Positions 51,882 to 61,373 of a stretch of DNA of 64,000 bases are shown in pieces. The notes beneath the pieces are model-generated. The model was given only the letters and a program-made list of their open reading frames with translations. It made no database searches and was not told where the DNA came from. Each line of letters opens with the position of its first letter. The stretch's first letter is position 1. The stretch is from Acanthochromis polyacanthus (taxonomy: Eukaryota; Chordata; Actinopteri; Pomacentridae). A program made the translations under genes and the position numbers. The stretch spans positions 17,061,962 to 17,125,961 of the forward strand of contig NC_067121.1 of assembly GCF_021347895.1 (NCBI RefSeq), in the 5' to 3' direction.

Positions 51882-52265
51882 GGTAAACTATTCAACAGTT
51901 TAGCATGTTTAGTATGTCCAACTTTGAGCTTATTTACCAAAAGATATTGATTTAGTGTTGCATCCTTCGCGTGAAGCAATGTCTACAATTTGGGTTTGGT
52001 TCAGTGTCGTAATGTGTTACCGATCGCTTTTTTAGGCGATGAAAGAATACTAAAGTCGAATGAAGCATATTCAGTAACATCTCCGTAAGCCAGCAGCCTC
52101 ACATTTGTAACCATATTTGTTTCTGTATGCGTCTAGCAATCGTTTTTTTAGAATTGTCCTCTTTTCGATCACCAATGCTGTGGGTTTGTTACTGTTACAT
52201 AGAAGCCATACTGCAGACAAAAAATACAGCAACTTCTTGACGTTTCTTTGACATCTTGTTGAAGA

Positions 52266-52576
52266 TTAACAGAAGATATATTATTTTTTAATTCATAACT
52301 ATATATCTTTGGGTGGGTGAACTGCCCAGGGATCTCAATCAAGTAAAAATAAATGTCGGTGAAGGAAATGTCCAGCCACAATGAAGGATCTTCAACCCAC
52401 CCAGTCTTCAAATTGTAGGGATCTGGCAAGGGTTTACTGTTTCCCTGATATCTCAGCTTACTCACGTATCTTTGTCGGGCCTCAGGTGGTAAGGATTGAG
52501 CATAATCGTACAATTCCACGGAAGGGTAGCTCGCATTGCTATAGTCAGCCATTGTTCGCCTGGTTCCGTTTGCCAA
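52266..52576 (-). pseudogene. SWIM/YqaJ-family protein, 5' exon, unit 1
   Basis: The minus-strand frame from ATG at 52576 reads MANGTRRTMADYSNASYPSV, QSLPPEARQRYVSKLRY, GWVEDPSLWLDISFTDIYF and YLIEIPGQFT. I recognise this as the N-terminal part of a large fish protein family that continues into a SWIM zinc finger and a YqaJ-type nuclease; neither is present here. The equivalent exon at 59667-60097 does reach the SWIM finger. It starts 94 bp from an oppositely oriented THAP exon at 52671. The in-frame ATG of MADYSN is an alternative start. The exon's 3' border is not resolved. Confidence 0.55.
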
Positions 52577-52670
52577 CCAGCACAGGAATCAAATGACTTC
52601 ATGACGTCACTGTTTGTAAACACTGGCGTCTCCCATTGGTGTGTACGGGGTGAAAACTAAAACAAGAAGA

Positions 52671-52750
52671 ATGCCGGCTCATTGCGCTGCATTTAATGGC
52701 ACACTACATCGAACGTTGGCAACAAGGAAACTTGGAATAGCTTTCCATAG
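52671..52750 (+). pseudogene. THAP gene, exon 1 (partner of the exon at 60245)
   Basis: ATG at 52671 gives MPAHCAAFNGTLHRTL and ATRKLGIAFH, then two bases (AG). This is the first half of a THAP domain. The second zinc-binding Cys is replaced by Gly (FNG where FNC is expected), and the splice donor reads CTAAG instead of GTAAG, so reading on gives an immediate stop. The two leftover bases join the exon at 60245 to make Arg in the canonical FHRFPKD motif. It lies head to head with the SWIM exon at 52576. Confidence 0.7.
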
Positions 52751-52907
52751 CTAAGAATTTTTTTTAGTTCTTTTTTCATTGTTAAATCTTGTTCAGAGTC
52801 TATGAGAGCTAACCAGTTAGCCGCTAGCAAAACACTAACGCAAGCTAACAGCTGGACAACCAAACACCAGACAATTAATTAGTAGCTGTAGTATAGCTGT
52901 ACAAGCC

Positions 52908-55900
52908 AATGTAGCCGCAAGGGGACACAAGCCAGTGTCTTATTGTGCCGGTCCCAAGCCCGGATAAATACAGAGGGTTGTGTCAGGAAGGGCATCCGAC
53001 GTAAAACTTTGGCCAAATCAATCATGCGAATCAAATGTATGACTTCCATACCGGATCGGTAGAGGCCCAGGTTAACAACGACCACTCAGGTGCTGTCGAC
53101 CTACGGGTGCAGGTGGAAAATGGACTACTGTTGGTTGAAGAAGGGAGGGGAGGAAGTGATCACGTAGGAAGAGAGATAAGAGAACACCAAGAGTCTGGAC
53201 TGAGAGTAGGGACTTTGAATGTTGGAACTATGACAGGAAAGGTAGAGAGCGGTGACATGATGCAGAGGAGGAAGGTGGACATACTGTGTGTCCAGGAGAC
53301 AGGTGGAAAGGTAGTACAGCTAGAAGTTTAGGAAGCAGGGTTCAAGTTGTTTCTATTCATGGTGTAGAGATAGGAGAGAAAGGAAGTAGGAGTTATCTGA
53401 AGGAAGAGTATCTAGGTTAAATGTCCTGGAGGTAAAAAGAGTGTCAGATCGAGTTATGAGCCTGAAGCTAGAAATTGAAGGTGTGATGTTCAATGTTGTT
53501 AGTGGGTATGCTCCACAGGTAGGATGTGAGCTGGAGGAGAAGCAGAGTTCTGGTTGGACCTTGATGAAGTGATGCAGAGCATCCCTAGAAGTGAGAGAGT
53601 TGTCATTGGTGCAGACTTCAATGGACATGTTGGTGCAGGAAACAGATGATGAGTAGGTCATGAGCAGGTTTGGTATCCAGGAGAGGAACGCAGAAGGACA
53701 GATGGTGGTTGACTTTGCAAAAAGGATGGAAATGGCTTGTAGTGAATACTTTCTTCCAGAAGAGGCAGGAACATAGGGTGACCTATAAGAGTGGAAGTAG
53801 GAGCACACAGGTAGACTACATCTTGTGTAGACGGTGTAATCTGAAGGAGATCAGTGACTGCAAAGTAGTGGTAGATGAGAGTGTAGCCAAACAGCATAGG
53901 ATGGTGGTGTGTAGGATGACCCTGGTGGTGAAGAAGATGAAAAGGGCAAAGGCAGAGCAGAGGACCAAATGGTGGAAGCTGAAAAAGGAAGAGTGTTGTA
54001 TGACTTTCAGGAAAGAGTTGAGACAGGCTTTGGATGGTCAGGAGGTGCTCCCAGATGACTGGACAACTACAACAAATGTGATCAGGGAGACAGGTCGGAG
54101 AGTACTTGGTGTGTCATCTGGAAGGAAAGGAGATAAGGAGACTTGGTGGTGGAATGAGGAGGTGCAGGAGTGGATCCAGAGAAAGAGGTTAGCTAAGACG
54201 AAGTGGGACACTGAGAGGACTGAAGAGAGTAGACAGGAGTACAGGGAGATGCAGCATAAGGTGAAAGTAGAGGTGGCAAAGGCCAAACAAGGGACTTCCA
54301 TAACTTGTATGCTAGGTTGGACAGTAAGGAGGGAGAGACTGATCTGTAAAGGTGGCAAGGCAGAGAGACAGAGATGGGAAGGACGTGCAGCAGGTTAGGG
54401 TGATAAAGGATAAGGATGGAAGTGTGTTGACAGGTGCCAATAGTGTGATGGGAAGATGGAAAGTGTACTTTGAAGAGTTGATGAATGAGGAAAATGAGAG
54501 ACAACGAAGAGTAGAAGAGGTGACTGTTGTGGACCAGGAAGTAGCAAGATTAGTAATGATGAAGTGAGGAGGGCATTGAAGAGGATGAAGAGTGGAAAGG
54601 CACTTGGTCCTGATGATATACCTGTGGAGGTATGGAAGTGTCTCGGAGAGGTAGCAGTAGAGTTTTTGACTGGGTTGTTCAACAGGATCTTAGATAGTGA
54701 CAAGATGCCTGAGGAATGGAGGAGAAGTGTGCTGGTGCCCATCTTTAAGAACAAAGGAGATGTGCAGAGTTGTGGCAACTACAGAGGAATAAAGCTGATG
54801 AGCCACACAATGAAGCTATGGGAAAGAGTAGTTGAAGCTAGACTAAGGGCAGAGGTGAACATCTGTGAGCAGCAGTATGGTTTCATGCCAAGAAAGAGTA
54901 CAACAGATGCAATATTTGCTTTGAGGATGTTGATAGAGAAGTACAGAGAAGGTCAGAAGGAGCTGCATTGTGTCTTTGTAGATCTGGAGAAAGCTTATGA
55001 CAGGGTGCCCAGAGAGGAGCTGTGGTTTTGTATGAGGAAGTCTGGAGTGGCAGGAGAAGTATGTTAGAGTGGAACAGGACATGTATGAGGACTGTAAGAC
55101 AGTGGTGAGGTGTGCTGTAGGAGTAACAGAGGAGTTCAAGGTGGAGGTGGGACTACATCAGGGATCAGCTCTGAGCCCCTTCTTGTTTGCTATGGTGATG
55201 GACAGGATGACAGACGAGGTTAGACAGGAGTCTCCATGGCCTATGATGTTTGCAGATGACATTGTGATCTGTCGTGAGAGCAGGGAACAGGTGGAGGAGA
55301 AGCTAGAGGCATGGAGGTTTGCCCTGGAAAGGAGAGGAATGAAGGTTAGCCGCAGCAAGACGGAGTATCTGTGTGTGAATGAGAGGGACCCAAGTGGAAG
55401 AGTGAGGTTACAGGGAGAAGAGATCAAGAAGGTGGAGGATTTTAAATACTTAGGGTCAACAGTCCAGAGCAATGGAGAGTGTGGAAAAGAGGTGAAGAAG
55501 CATGTACAGGCAGGCTGGAACGGCTGAAGAAAAGTGTTAGGTGTGATGTGTGATAGAAGAGTTTCAGCTAAAATGAAAGGAAAGGTTAACAAAACTGTGG
55601 TGGGCCAGCCATGTTGTTTGGTCTGGAGACAGTGTCCCTGAGGAAAAGACAGGAGGCAGAGCTGGAGGTAGCAGAACTGAAGATGCTGAGGTTCTCTTTG
55701 GAGTGACCAGGATGGATAGGATCAGGAATGAGTACATCAGAGGGACAGCACATGTTAGAGGCTTTGGAGATAAAGTCAGAGAGGCCAGACTGAGATGGTT
55801 CGGACATGTCCAGAGGAGAGAGAGTGAATATATTGGTAGAAGGATGCTGAGTTTCCCACTGCCAGGCAGGAGGCCTAGAGGAAGACCAAAGAGGAGGTTT

Positions 55901-56030
55901 ATGGATGTGGTTAAAGAGGACATGAAGGTAGTTGGTGCGAGAGAAGAGGATGCAGCAGACAGGGTTAGATGGAGGCTATTGATTCGCTGTGGTGACCCCT
56001 GAAGGGAAAAGCTGAAAGGAAAAGAAGAAG
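52908..56030 (+). mobile_element. RTE-like LINE, about 3.1 kb, with 16-17-bp target duplication
   Basis: TATAGCTGTACAAGCC at 52892-52907 is repeated exactly at 56031-56046; the adjoining G extends the match to 17 bp. The 5' part has GGTCCCAAGCCCGGATAAAT and GTCAGGAAGGGCATCCG, blocks common at the start of fish RTE-type elements. Endonuclease, reverse transcriptase and C-terminal coding follow in one direction, and the 3' end is an AAG-rich tail (AAAGAAGAAG). Several frameshifts and stops are present. It is inserted in the THAP gene intron. Confidence 0.87.
53035..56002 (+). pseudogene. LINE endonuclease/reverse transcriptase, frameshifted
   Basis: Endonuclease region: LRVGTLNVGTMTGK and DILCVQE near 53200-53300, then a frameshifted APE-type core, and THKVDYILC-like QVDYILCRRC near 53805. 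Reverse transcriptase region 54564-55527: GNYRGIKLMSH, QQYGFMPRKSTTDAIF, FVDLEKAYDRVPRE, LHQGSALSPFLFAMVMD and the catalytic FADDIVI box. C-terminal region 55703-56002: RLRWFGHVQRRES and GRRPRGRPKRRF. At least four frame breaks separate the pieces, so no full-length protein is made. Confidence 0.85.
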
Positions 56031-56046
56031 TATAGCTGTACAAGCC

Positions 56047-57867
56047 GTAGTAGTAATACTAAAGTACACGCAGCAGTAGTAGTAATACCAAAAGTTCAAG
56101 CAGCAGCAGTAGTAGTATAAATATCCGTTAGAGAAGTAGAAGTAGCATCAGCATTTGTAATAGTATTACAAGTTGTAGTAGTGTAGCACTCACACTAAAT
56201 TTACTAGGCAAAACACCCAAAATATTTTAGAGTGGGAAAGGTTTATATAGATTGACTTCCTATAATAATTTGGTACATTGGCCTAGATGATTAATCAGAC
56301 TAGCAGAGAAGACTTAAGCTCGCTCCAAGAGGTTGTAGATCAGTATAATAAAAGACAGTAGAAAGGGTTAACGGTAAACACGTTATTATTTTGTTGAAAG
56401 TGCAAAGTAATTACAGTGAAATTCGGTCATGACCATAGTAAAAGAGGTAACAAGTTTACAATGCAATTGCTTAAACAGGTTGAATAATTCAAATCCAAAC
56501 TACATCAAAATCCATGTACCGACTTGTTGTAGGCTTAAGTAGAATACAAATGTCTTTAAAGAGTCTTTATGAGTCCATATTGCTTGGTAACAAGCAACTA
56601 GTTTGAGTGAGTGGAGTGAGTGCAATGAGGATATGGGCTGTGCAGCTCCTACCGCACCAGATGATCTGAGAGCTTTATTTGAAGACTTTGGTTCGAGGGC
56701 TTTGGTTCCTGGGCTCAGCTCGCCATCGATATGTTAGTAGTTCATTGGAATCTTAAAAAAAACCCGGCCTGTGTGAGTACAGGACCAGTGAGTTAATCAT
56801 TCAATTGTGCACACAAATATCTATCTAAAGAGCTCTTAAACTACTAATAAATGAGTACAGTGTATTATTGACACTATAAATATTAACATTCATCATTTGC
56901 AATAAAACACATTTCATAGAACTGTGGTTAAGTGAGTAACTGTGCGTAAAAACAATGACAGTACAAACCACAATATGAATATCCACGTGCTACTGCCAGC
57001 GCAACAGACAGCGAGCAGCTGCTCATTGAAAATACATTAGTTAGCATTGACCGAGCCTAGCATTGGCTGCTAAGAATAGACGGACCACAGCTAGCAGTTA
57101 GCTTCAAACAAACACACACCAACTCGAGGTGATCTAACTGCACATCGCGTTCGTAATGGACAGCAGATCTCGCTCATAATCATCTACAATTAGAAGCGTG
57201 TAAAGGTAAGGCACAGAATATACAGACAAATCATTTAGAGGAGTTATTTTGCAGCATTACTGACCTGTAAAAGCCCAGTGAGGTGTTTCCCCAATGCCTA
57301 CCACTGAATGCGCCCGCCATGATTAAAAACACTATAGTCACATGACTCACGTGCATCAGGTGACACTCAAGTTACCGCGAGACGGCGTCCAGTATCGCGA
57401 CAACCCGGAGGGTGCAAAATATATAGAAGCAACAGATATATTATTAATTATTATTATTAATGGGGTTTTAAATGGAGTTTTAACAGGGGTTACAGTAGCA
57501 AAGACAGTATCAGCAGCAGTAGTTGGTGTATTACTACTACTACTAGTAGTAGTCGCATTACTATTAATACCACCAATACTACCAATAGTAGTTATAAAGC
57601 CTAACTCATATATATAGATTACCATCTATGTTCTTCCTCTAAACCCATTTTATGATTGGGATTTCAGGCAATTCTTTAGGACTGCTCTCACAAAATTGAA
57701 ATGTTACTAAACAAGGCTATACTTATCAAATTAACCTTTTAGTCCCTGAGCCCTGTTTTTGAGGCACCTCCTCTTAGTCCTAAGGGGTTAAATAGCTTTG
57801 GTCTCTAGTATACTGGCTACTTCTGTTCTTTGTCCTTCATTTAGTGGCATGATTTATTTTTAGATAT
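56047..57867 (+). other. rest of the THAP-gene intron, AGT/ACT-rich patches
   Basis: 1.8 kb between the LINE and the hAT element. It has AGTAGTAGTA-type tracts at 56047-56140 and mirrored TACTACTACTAG tracts at 57525-57590, and a CpG-containing stretch at about 57130-57420. The open frames over the ACT tracts are repeat-driven. No exon can be supported. Confidence 0.4.
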
Positions 57868-58515
57868 GTTGTTGTCAGTGGCGGCTGGTGAAAAATATTC
57901 TAGGTGGGGCTGTGCCATCAAGTCAGTTTCAGTAACCATCCCGATACAACTGAACAGAAACGGCAGGATATCAGTGCTCTGTGAAATAATAATTATTTAA
58001 TGCCAATATTAATAACTTGAGGCATTTTTGCACAAAACATGCACAACATATTGCGTAACCATAATTTTGGCAATCAATTATCCATACAGCTGAGCACATG
58101 AAACAGTGCATTAGTGTTGAATTGACGACTCAAGTATTATGTTGAGTGTTAGAAATTAATACTAGAACAGAAAAATACTGTACAGTAATTTATGATAAAG
58201 CTAAATGTTACTAACTGATCAGAACTGCAACAATTAAGTGATTTTTCAACTGGCAAACAAGGAAAAATACAATCTGCAACAATTTTGATGATTTCAACAT
58301 TTCGGTAAACAAGCCAGAAAATGATAAGCAGATTATATAAGCAAACACATACTATTTAGACAAAATATCAAAAAATTACTAAGTGCAATACATTGCTGGA
58401 TGATGTGTTGTGATAAGGTAAACTTTATACAAAGAAAAATCTGGTCAAGGGAATAAATGTGTGTGTTTATACAGACAGTACTCTTCTGTTGAAGATTACT
58501 TTGTATGAATATGAA

Positions 58516-58775
58516 ACAGGCCTGGACAAAAATGATGGTACCCTTAACCTAATATTTTGTTGTACAACCTTTTGAACCAGTCATTGCAGTCAGGTGATTT
58601 CTGTAACTCTCAGTGAGACTTCTGCACATGTCGACTCCTGGTGAGCAAACTGCTCCAGCTGTCTCAGGTGTGAAGGCTGTCCTTCTCCAGACTGCATGTT
58701 TCAGCTCCTTCCACAGATGTTCAGTAGGATTCAGATCAGGGGTCATTGGAGGCCACTTCAGAACAGTTCAGTGTG
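58516..58775 (-). mobile_element. truncated Tc1-like element (C-terminal transposase)
   Basis: Begins with CCTGGACAAAAATGATGGTACC-type sequence, the inner direct repeat of Tc1 copies A and B. The minus strand reads MTPDLNPTEHLWKELKHA to CTTKY (58549-58746), the Glu motif and C-terminus of the same transposase family. The rest of the element is absent. Confidence 0.75.
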
Positions 58776-59063
58776 TAACTGTGTGTCACTCTTCATCTCT
58801 TCATCTAGCTGGGTTGCGATGTTAGCTTTGCCTAGCATCGTTAGCTTAACGGCGTTCTCCATATGTGCCCTCCTGCTCTGGTGTTTCTTTATTTTCTCGG
58901 ATAAATGTTTCATATCTCTGACTCCTGAAACAGTGCATGCCGTGTCTTTCCCAGCCGTTTTATAGAGCAAACATGGGAAGCAATATAAAGCATTTGCATG
59001 ACTAGATCCAACTAGCCAAGTCTTCCTCTTGTCACTGTGACTGACAGTGTCACAGTTATCCAC
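58758..59063 (-). pseudogene. hAT transposase N-terminal fragment
   Basis: The minus-strand frame starts MDNCDTVSHSDKRKTWLVGS, then ALYCFPCLLYKTAGKDTAC, MKHLSEKIKKHQSRRAHMEN. The paired Cys, the W-L-V pattern and the closing H-x-x-S-x-x-H arrangement match the TTF/BED-like zinc finger at the start of ZMYM-type hAT transposases. It stops at the Tc1 junction; no dimerisation or catalytic domain remains. Confidence 0.65.
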
Positions 59064-59224
59064 GGGGGGGCGCCCGAGTGCCCTCTATTCACCTTATTCA
59101 GGAAGTGAGGCAGGGCGGCGCCATTTTTGAGAGCGACTTCCGATTGACCGTCTTTGCCCTACAACAACATCGAGTCCTCTCGCTACTGTAGCTACTTTTA
59201 ACTGTTCTTTTAAGCGATTTTAAC

Positions 59225-59371
59225 ATGTTTGGCATCAATTGCGCTGTCCGTGGGTGCCACAACAACTGGGGAAAGATGAAGCTTTCTCTCTCTCAGAATT
59301 GTTTAGAGCACGGAAAGGTTAGATCTGAATGCTGCGGACCAGCTCATGGCTATGTAAACATACAGCTCGCA
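59225..59371 (+). pseudogene. THAP-like first exon, unit 2
   Basis: ATG at 59225 gives MFGINCAVRGCHNNWGKMKL, then QNCLEHGKVRSECC and GPAHGY before a possible donor GTAAAC near 59353. The C-x4-C start (INCAVRGC) is that of a THAP finger; further cysteines resemble fish THAP variants with an insert. The second half of the finger is not in the unit. The THAP exon at 60245 is out of phase with it and belongs to a different gene. Decayed or truncated. Confidence 0.5.
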
Positions 59372-59666
59372 TCGGTCACTGTCAGCGCAGCTACAGCGAT
59401 TCTAACAAAGTTCAGTTTCCACTAAAGACCTAGCTATGCCATCAGTGAGGTAAAAAGACACTCCCTGCTATTTTGAAACGTTGTTGTGACTGCGGTTTGG
59501 TCAGAATCAGTTTTTTGTTGCTCCAGGGAATTAGCATTAGCTTGTGACAGGGCTAATAACACAGTAAAATGCAGGAGCTGTTTCAGAAATGACAATACCA
59601 ACCTCCGTTTGCACAGCCACATTGTATATACATGAATCAAATTAAGTTTTATTCAAATCAACATAC

Positions 59667-60097
59667 CTTCCATAATATCGCAGCAGCGTGACTGCAGGAC
59701 TGTCCCAACCCAGCGATACAGGAGCGTCTCCACCACTCCATCAGCTGTCACCAACACCCACGCCATGTGTGAGGAGGTACTAGCCTGACTCGGGCTGACA
59801 TTAGCTTTAAGAAATGTATATTCCCGTTCTTGATGTAACAGAACAGTGCCGACTTTACTACTGTGCAAATATTGATAGGCTTCAGTGCTCTTATAATCCC
59901 TCATAGCCGAGCAATCAATGCCAAGAGACAACACGAAATAGTTAAAAATATCGCCAAACATGACTTGTGGCCACTTTTTCATGTCATCCTCCCACTCTGT
60001 AATAAGTCGCGGATGAGGCAGACTTGATCCATTTCTGTTTTTTTAAAGAGGTTTTCGTTTCTTCCCGCATCACTTTCTCAGTTGTAAACACCGCCAT
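59667..60097 (-). pseudogene. SWIM zinc-finger (YqaJ-family) protein exon, unit 2, two frameshifts
   Basis: Starts MAVFTTEKVMREETKTSLKK at 60097. A frame change in the A-run near 60035 is needed to continue into LPHPRLITEWEDDMKKW, DIFNYFVLSLGIDCSAM, YKSTEAYQYLHSSKVGTVLL and SPSQASTSSHMAWVLV. After GVVET an apparent 8-bp loss shifts the frame; the correct frame then reads SCIAGLGQSCSHAAAILWK, the CxC...CxH SWIM zinc finger, and meets donor GTATGT at 59666-59661. It aligns with the exon at 52266-52576 (FGDIFNYF versus FTDIYFYL). The nuclease part is absent. Confidence 0.65.
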
Positions 60098-60244
60098 GAC
60101 CGAGTTACCGGAAGTGCTACTCAAAACAGGAAGTCCCGCCCGTTGGAAAATGGGCGGAGCTGAATAAGGTGAATTGGCCAGCCGCCGCTGGTTGTTGTGT
60201 ACAGACTTATTTACTTTTTTGTCTGTTATTCTTACTCCATGTAG

Positions 60245-60427
60245 GTTTCCCAAAGACTTTCGGCTGAGGAGGAAGTGGGAAGCCGCTCTGAGGAGGGTGG
60301 GGTTTGCTGCAAGTGATGAGTCGGTGCTCTGCAGCAAACATTTTAAACCTGATGAGTTTGACAGGGCGGGGCAGATTTGCCGGCTCACACCTGGTGTTAT
60401 TCTATCAGTGTTTAACTTCCTGACTCA
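60245..60427 (+). pseudogene. THAP gene, exon 2 (partner of the exon at 52671)
   Basis: After acceptor CTCCATGTAG the frame reads (R)FPKDFRLRRKWEAALRRV, GFAASDESVLCSKHFKPDEF, then GVILSVFNFLTHLKR and a possible donor GTAGGT near 60440. This is the second half of a THAP finger: Cys-x2-His in VLCSKH and the C-terminal hydrophobic box, where the usual Pro (VIPS) is Leu. The phase fits the two bases left by 52671-52750. In the genome the exons are 7.5 kb apart because of inserted elements. With the lost Cys and donor in exon 1, it is probably a pseudogene. Confidence 0.7.
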
Positions 60428-60439
60428 TCTTAAAAGAGT

Positions 60440-61277
60440 AGGTGCATTATTTACAAGGATGCAGCAACTCAGTTTTATTGAGTTGAATTATTTTCATGAC
60501 AATTTACACTTTTTTGTTACTAGTAAGGATAGAGACACATGGACATCCAGGGAGAGAGAAGCAGAAGAAGACAACAGCATTAAAAGAGGAACAAAGCAGC
60601 AGGGAGACAGTAGCAGTAAGGATAGAGACACTTTCCTCCACTCCTTCATTCACACACCCTTGTTTTCTCTCTTTGACTCTAACACATTTTCTCTCTCATA
60701 CGCATACATTCATTCACACACTCTCACTGTCTGTGTCTCTGTCTCTCTCTCGATCTCTGTCTCTCTCTACACATTGCTGTGATTGATATTATTGATATTA
60801 TTATTGTATTATTACAATATTGTGTTATTATTATTTTAATATTATTATTTGTTGTTCAGTTACAGTTACAGTTATAGATAAAATGGAACTTATTGACTCA
60901 CTCACACAAATATTCTGTCACGCTGCTAAACTATTTTAAAAAATAAATATTTCGCATTTAGGCACACAACTGGTGTTAAGTGATAACGTTATTTATGTAT
61001 CCTCATTTTGTGTAATGCTGTGATGTATTCTTTATTAAGGTGTTCTGTTACTGCTGTATGGTATTTTGGGTGTGATACTTGTATTGAGCCGATGTGGCAA
61101 CCCAAGTTATGATGTCACATGCTGCGCGCCAACGTCTGTGTGTCGTTACTATTCAGTGCTGTACGAGAAGCGGCAGTCGCTAAATAAATGTGCCACCCAT
61201 TGAAGCTTAATTCAGTGTTTCATCTCATCGTAATTATTCTCCCGAATGCAACGTCAGATAGACCGCTGATCTCAACA
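60440..61277 (+). other. copia-type 5' LTR region and preceding DNA
   Basis: 60590-60620 is A/G-rich; CT/CA-rich low-complexity sequence lies at 60640-60780. From about 61000 the sequence looks like an LTR: a polyadenylation-like AATAAA at about 61182, a CTCAACA end at 61271-61277, then GGTTATGGGCCCAG (61278-61291), which resembles the initiator-Met-tRNA primer site used by copia elements. The LTR start cannot be fixed because the 3' LTR is not in the window. Confidence 0.5.
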
Positions 61278-61373
61278 GGTTATGGGCCCAGGAGACGTTC
61301 GGGGGACAAAAGGAGAAGCCAGCTTATCCAGTGTAGAAGAGTGGTGAGCTAACCGCTATCACTAAACAGTAAA

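Larger units (their letters stand above)
51500..52665. mobile_element. putative ISL2EU-like DNA transposon remnant, unit 1
   Basis: A + strand THAP exon near the left and a - strand SWIM/YqaJ-family first exon near the right point towards each other. Outside them lie subterminal inverted blocks: GCTGGTTGGCAA at 51579-51590 against TTGCCAACCAGC at about 52570-52581, with GCCAG-GTGT blocks about 45 bp further out on both sides. The same architecture recurs at 59087-60174. ISL2EU elements are known to pair a DDE transposase with a YqaJ-type nuclease, hence the call. The catalytic parts of both genes are missing; exact ends are not resolved. Confidence 0.45.
59087..60174. mobile_element. putative ISL2EU-like DNA transposon remnant, unit 2 (1.09 kb)
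   Basis: ATTCACCTTATTCAG at 59087-59101 and its exact reverse complement CTGAATAAGGTGAAT at 60160-60174 bound the unit. If the outer AT is the target site, the element has a 2-bp AT duplication, as reported for ISL2EU-type transposons. A + strand THAP exon starts 124 bp from the left end and a - strand SWIM/YqaJ-family exon starts 77 bp from the right end, so the genes converge. The centre seems deleted, and the right-hand gene is frameshifted. Confidence 0.55.
57876..60190. mobile_element. composite hAT element carrying nested elements
   Basis: Left end CAGTGGCGGCTGGTG (57876-57890); right end, read inward, CAGCGGCGGCTGGCC (60176-60190), 12 of 15 matching. GTTGTTGT flanks both sides (57868-57875 and 60191-60198), an 8-bp hAT-size duplication, though low in complexity. 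Inside lie a hAT transposase fragment, a Tc1 fragment and the THAP/SWIM unit at 59087-60174. Removing it restores a continuous intron ending before the THAP exon at 60245. Confidence 0.6.

Noticed and set aside
51390..52665. Outer terminal repeat for unit 1 (CCGTGTACACCCC at 51389 against CCCCGTACACACC in reverse at 52645)
   Set aside because: Only about ten scattered matches, so it was not used to define the element ends.
53353..56043. Many minus-strand open frames of 70-160 codons
   Set aside because: They are shadows of the LINE coding strand, rich in Ser and Leu, with no domain.
57130..57617. Possible gene: hydrophobic open frame at 57342-57617 and a minus-strand ATGGCGGGC mini-exon with a GTCAGT donor near 57320
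   Set aside because: The first is driven by ACT repeats. The mini-exon has no in-frame partner exon on the minus strand and no recognisable domain.
59225..60427. Joining the THAP exon at 59225 to the one at 60245 as a single gene
   Set aside because: The phases do not match, whereas 52671-52750 fits exactly. Element ends also separate the two.
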